The notes below the pieces were generated by a model, which had not been told where the DNA came from, ran no database searches, and worked only from the letters and a program-made list of their open reading frames with translations. 7,908 nucleotides of DNA, from assembly GCA_012727965.1 (NCBI GenBank), contig JAAYFZ010000224.1:1-7908 (forward strand), read 5' to 3'. Position 1 is the first letter of the stretch. Every line of letters begins with the position of its first letter. This DNA is from Clostridiaceae bacterium (lineage in GTDB: Bacteria; Bacillota; Clostridia; Saccharofermentanales; UBA5734). Shown here piece by piece: positions 7,093 to 7,908 of the stretch. The translations under genes and the position numbers were made by a program.

Positions 7093-7681
7093 TTTAGATT
7101 ATCAAATCAAATGCGATATTGAGCTTAGCAGGCAGCCTGGAATTACCTCGGATGAGTATGAGTTGATCAGAAAGAAAAATCAGCTGACTCTCTTGATAAT
7201 TTCGGATACGCATGGCCAAATAGGTTCCGCACAACAAGCATTAGACCTTGTCCCCAAGACAGACCTGATTCTTCACTTGGGCGATCATGCTTCTGACCTC
7301 GGGAGGCTGCGCGAACTGTTGGGTAAGCCGATTCTAGCTGTGCGCGGAAACTGTGATGGTTTCGGCAGGAAACTACCGCCTGAAATTCTTGAACTTAACT
7401 TGGCAGGTTGTCGTATCGTCATGACACATGGACATAACAGATCTTTTGATGTAAAAGACGATTTTTTCAAAATAAGGCAATATGCCAGTACATCTGGCAA
7501 TTACCCGGATCTGCTGTTATTTGGTCATACTCATTTCTATCATGATGAAATTGTCAGAGGCTCCAAATCGCAAACCAGATTGCTTAATCCAGGCAGCTGT
7601 TCTTATACTATAAGTGCAATTTCCATCAATCTGACAGACGGCAATATAGACGATGTTACGAGATTGATTAGTTCCTCTTGA
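7085..7681 (+). CDS. YfcE/MJ0936-type metallophosphoesterase
   Basis: This is a predicted cytoplasmic two-metal phosphoesterase of the calcineurin-like YfcE family. Members hydrolyse phosphodiesters in vitro, and their cellular substrate is generally unsettled. Counting from ATG 7085, the metal ligand motifs are ISDTHG at 39-44 (Asp41, His43), GDH at 66-68 (Asp67), GNCD at 88-91 (Asn89), THGH at 114-117 (His115) and FGHTH at 146-150 (His148, His150), followed by LNPGSCS at 167-173. The set is complete. Family members normally begin a few residues before SDTHG, but here about 35 extra residues precede it with no internal Met, so an N-terminal extension is likely genuine. The start overlaps the fusion gene by 8 bases. 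AGGGAG (7069-7074) could serve ATG 7085 (10 bases away) or TTG 7082 (7 bases away). The position directly after rdgB matches the ysnA-ysnB order in Bacillus, which suggests a shared role in nucleotide housekeeping. Confidence 0.88.
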   Translation: MSDLDYQIKCDIELSRQPGITSDEYELIRKKNQLTLLIISDTHGQIGSAQQALDLVPKTDLILHLGDHASDLGRLRELLGKPILAVRGNCDGFGRKLPPEILELNLAGCRIVMTHGHNRSFDVKDDFFKIRQYASTSGNYPDLLLFGHTHFYHDEIVRGSKSQTRLLNPGSCSYTISAISINLTDGNIDDVTRLISSS

Positions 7682-7691
7682 CCAGTATAAT
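7664..7691 (+). promoter_or_regulatory. Candidate sigma-A promoter P1 for the ACT-domain gene
   Basis: TTGATT (7664-7669, 4 of 6) is followed by 16 bases and a perfect TATAAT (7686-7691). It begins inside the last codons of the phosphoesterase gene. It overlaps a second candidate (7678-7706), and both -10 elements lie in the palindrome at 7687-7708. Confidence 0.4.
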
Positions 7692-7706
7692 ATCTCATGA
7701 TATATT
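7678..7706 (+). promoter_or_regulatory. Candidate sigma-A extended -10 promoter P2 for the ACT-domain gene
   Basis: TTGACC (7678-7683, 5 of 6 to TTGACA) overlaps the stop codon of the phosphoesterase gene. After exactly 17 bases comes TATATT (7701-7706, 5 of 6), preceded by TGA at 7698-7700, which gives the TGn extended -10. Transcription would begin near 7713, leaving a leader of about 65 bases. This is the best-scoring promoter visible in the window. It implies that the ACT-domain gene starts its own transcription unit even though no terminator separates it from the operon. Confidence 0.6.
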
Positions 7707-7708
7707 AT
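7687..7708. promoter_or_regulatory. Palindromic operator candidate over the -10 elements
   Basis: ATAATAT-C-TCATGA-T-ATATTAT is a 22-base dyad centred between 7697 and 7698, with only one non-complementary pair (C7694/T7701). Two further pairs match just outside it (7684-7685 with 7710-7711). It covers the spacer and -10 of P2 and most of the P1 -10, where a bound dimer would block RNA polymerase. There is no GC-rich stem and no T-run, so it is not an intrinsic terminator. The region is AT-rich and some self-complementarity is expected by chance, but 10 of 11 matched pairs is well above that. The cognate regulator cannot be named. Confidence 0.45.
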
Positions 7709-7711
7709 GCT

Positions 7712-7733
7712 TCACGTACGATTGTGCACGTGG
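7712..7733 (+). promoter_or_regulatory. Small stem-loop at the 5' end of the ACT-domain gene leader
   Basis: CACGT (7713-7717) pairs with ACGTG (7728-7732), and T7712-G7733 can add a wobble pair. The loop is 10 bases. The expected P2 transcription start falls at its left edge, so the stem would sit at the very 5' end of the mRNA, where it could stabilise the message or mark a protein site. The stem is short and this is a weak call. Confidence 0.25.
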
Positions 7734-7777
7734 TGTGGACAATGTTTCTGCGCTTATTGCAATTTGGAGGTTCTGTG

Positions 7778-7908
7778 ATGGCTGATAGCGAGTTTTTCCT
7801 GGTCAAGTCAGATATGCTGCCGGAAGTATTTGTAAAAGTTATGGCAGTCAAGCGTTTGCTTAGTTCAGGCAAAGCAGATTCAGTCAATGAAGCAGTACAG
7901 AAGGTAGG
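7778..7908 (+). CDS. pheB: UPF0735 ACT-domain protein (PheB type), N-terminus only (cut by right edge)
   Basis: The 43 complete codons visible read MADSEFFLVKSDMLPEVFVK and continue with VMAVKRLLSSGKADSVNEAVQKVG-like sequence. This matches the opening of the UPF0735 ACT-domain family, whose members start with F-Y-L-V-x-x-D-x-L-P-E and continue K-x-L-L-x-x-G-x-x-x-x-x-N-E-A-V. In that family this first part forms a small helical, HTH-like region and is followed by a ligand-binding ACT domain of about 75 residues, which lies outside the window. GGAGG at 7766-7770 is 7 bases from ATG 7778. An in-frame GTG at 7775 is an alternative start but lies closer to the ribosome binding site. In Bacillus the homologue pheB lies beside pheA, and ACT domains usually bind amino acids, so a role in amino-acid-responsive regulation is plausible but not demonstrated here. 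The gene has its own candidate promoters and operator. Confidence 0.8.
   Translation, partial: MADSEFFLVKSDMLPEVFVKVMAVKRLLSSGKADSVNEAVQKV

Noticed and set aside
7687..7708. Intrinsic terminator after the phosphoesterase gene
   Set aside because: The dyad is AT-only in its arms and has no downstream T-run. It fits an operator over a promoter better than a terminator.

Overview
The window looks like chromosomal DNA from a low-to-moderate GC Gram-positive bacterium, most probably a member of the Clostridia or a related Bacillota lineage. The evidence is strong AGGAGG-type ribosome binding sites, a PheB/UPF0735 protein otherwise typical of Firmicutes, and the rdgB-then-YfcE-type phosphoesterase order also found in Bacillus (ysnA-ysnB). 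I cannot name a genus. There is no sign of phage, transposon, CRISPR array, tRNA or rRNA.

Layout. Bases 1-46 hold the first 15 codons of a minus-strand zinc-ribbon protein that runs off the left edge. Bases 47-226 form a divergent control region with a candidate minus-strand promoter (87-115) and a candidate plus-strand extended -10 promoter (157-185). From 227 to 7681, five plus-strand genes are packed with gaps of 9, 15 and 41 bases and one overlap of 8 bases, with no visible terminator between them. They are argS (arginyl-tRNA synthetase), an M3 oligoendopeptidase, an RsmF-like 16S rRNA m5C methyltransferase, a two-domain protein joining a Methyltransf_32-type methyltransferase to a complete RdgB/HAM1 inosine/xanthosine triphosphate pyrophosphatase, and a YfcE-type metallophosphoesterase. 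Bases 7682-7777 hold two overlapping candidate promoters, a near-perfect 22-base palindrome across their -10 elements and a small leader stem-loop. They precede the start of a UPF0735 ACT-domain protein (PheB type) that is cut by the right edge.

The five-gene run reads as a housekeeping operon. It supplies arginyl-tRNA, modifies rRNA, trims peptides and cleans the nucleotide pool. I see no obvious new multi-gene system. The points most worth a second look are the in-frame methyltransferase-RdgB fusion at 5275-7092, the palindromic promoter at 7664-7708 ahead of the ACT-domain gene, and the N-terminal extension on the phosphoesterase.
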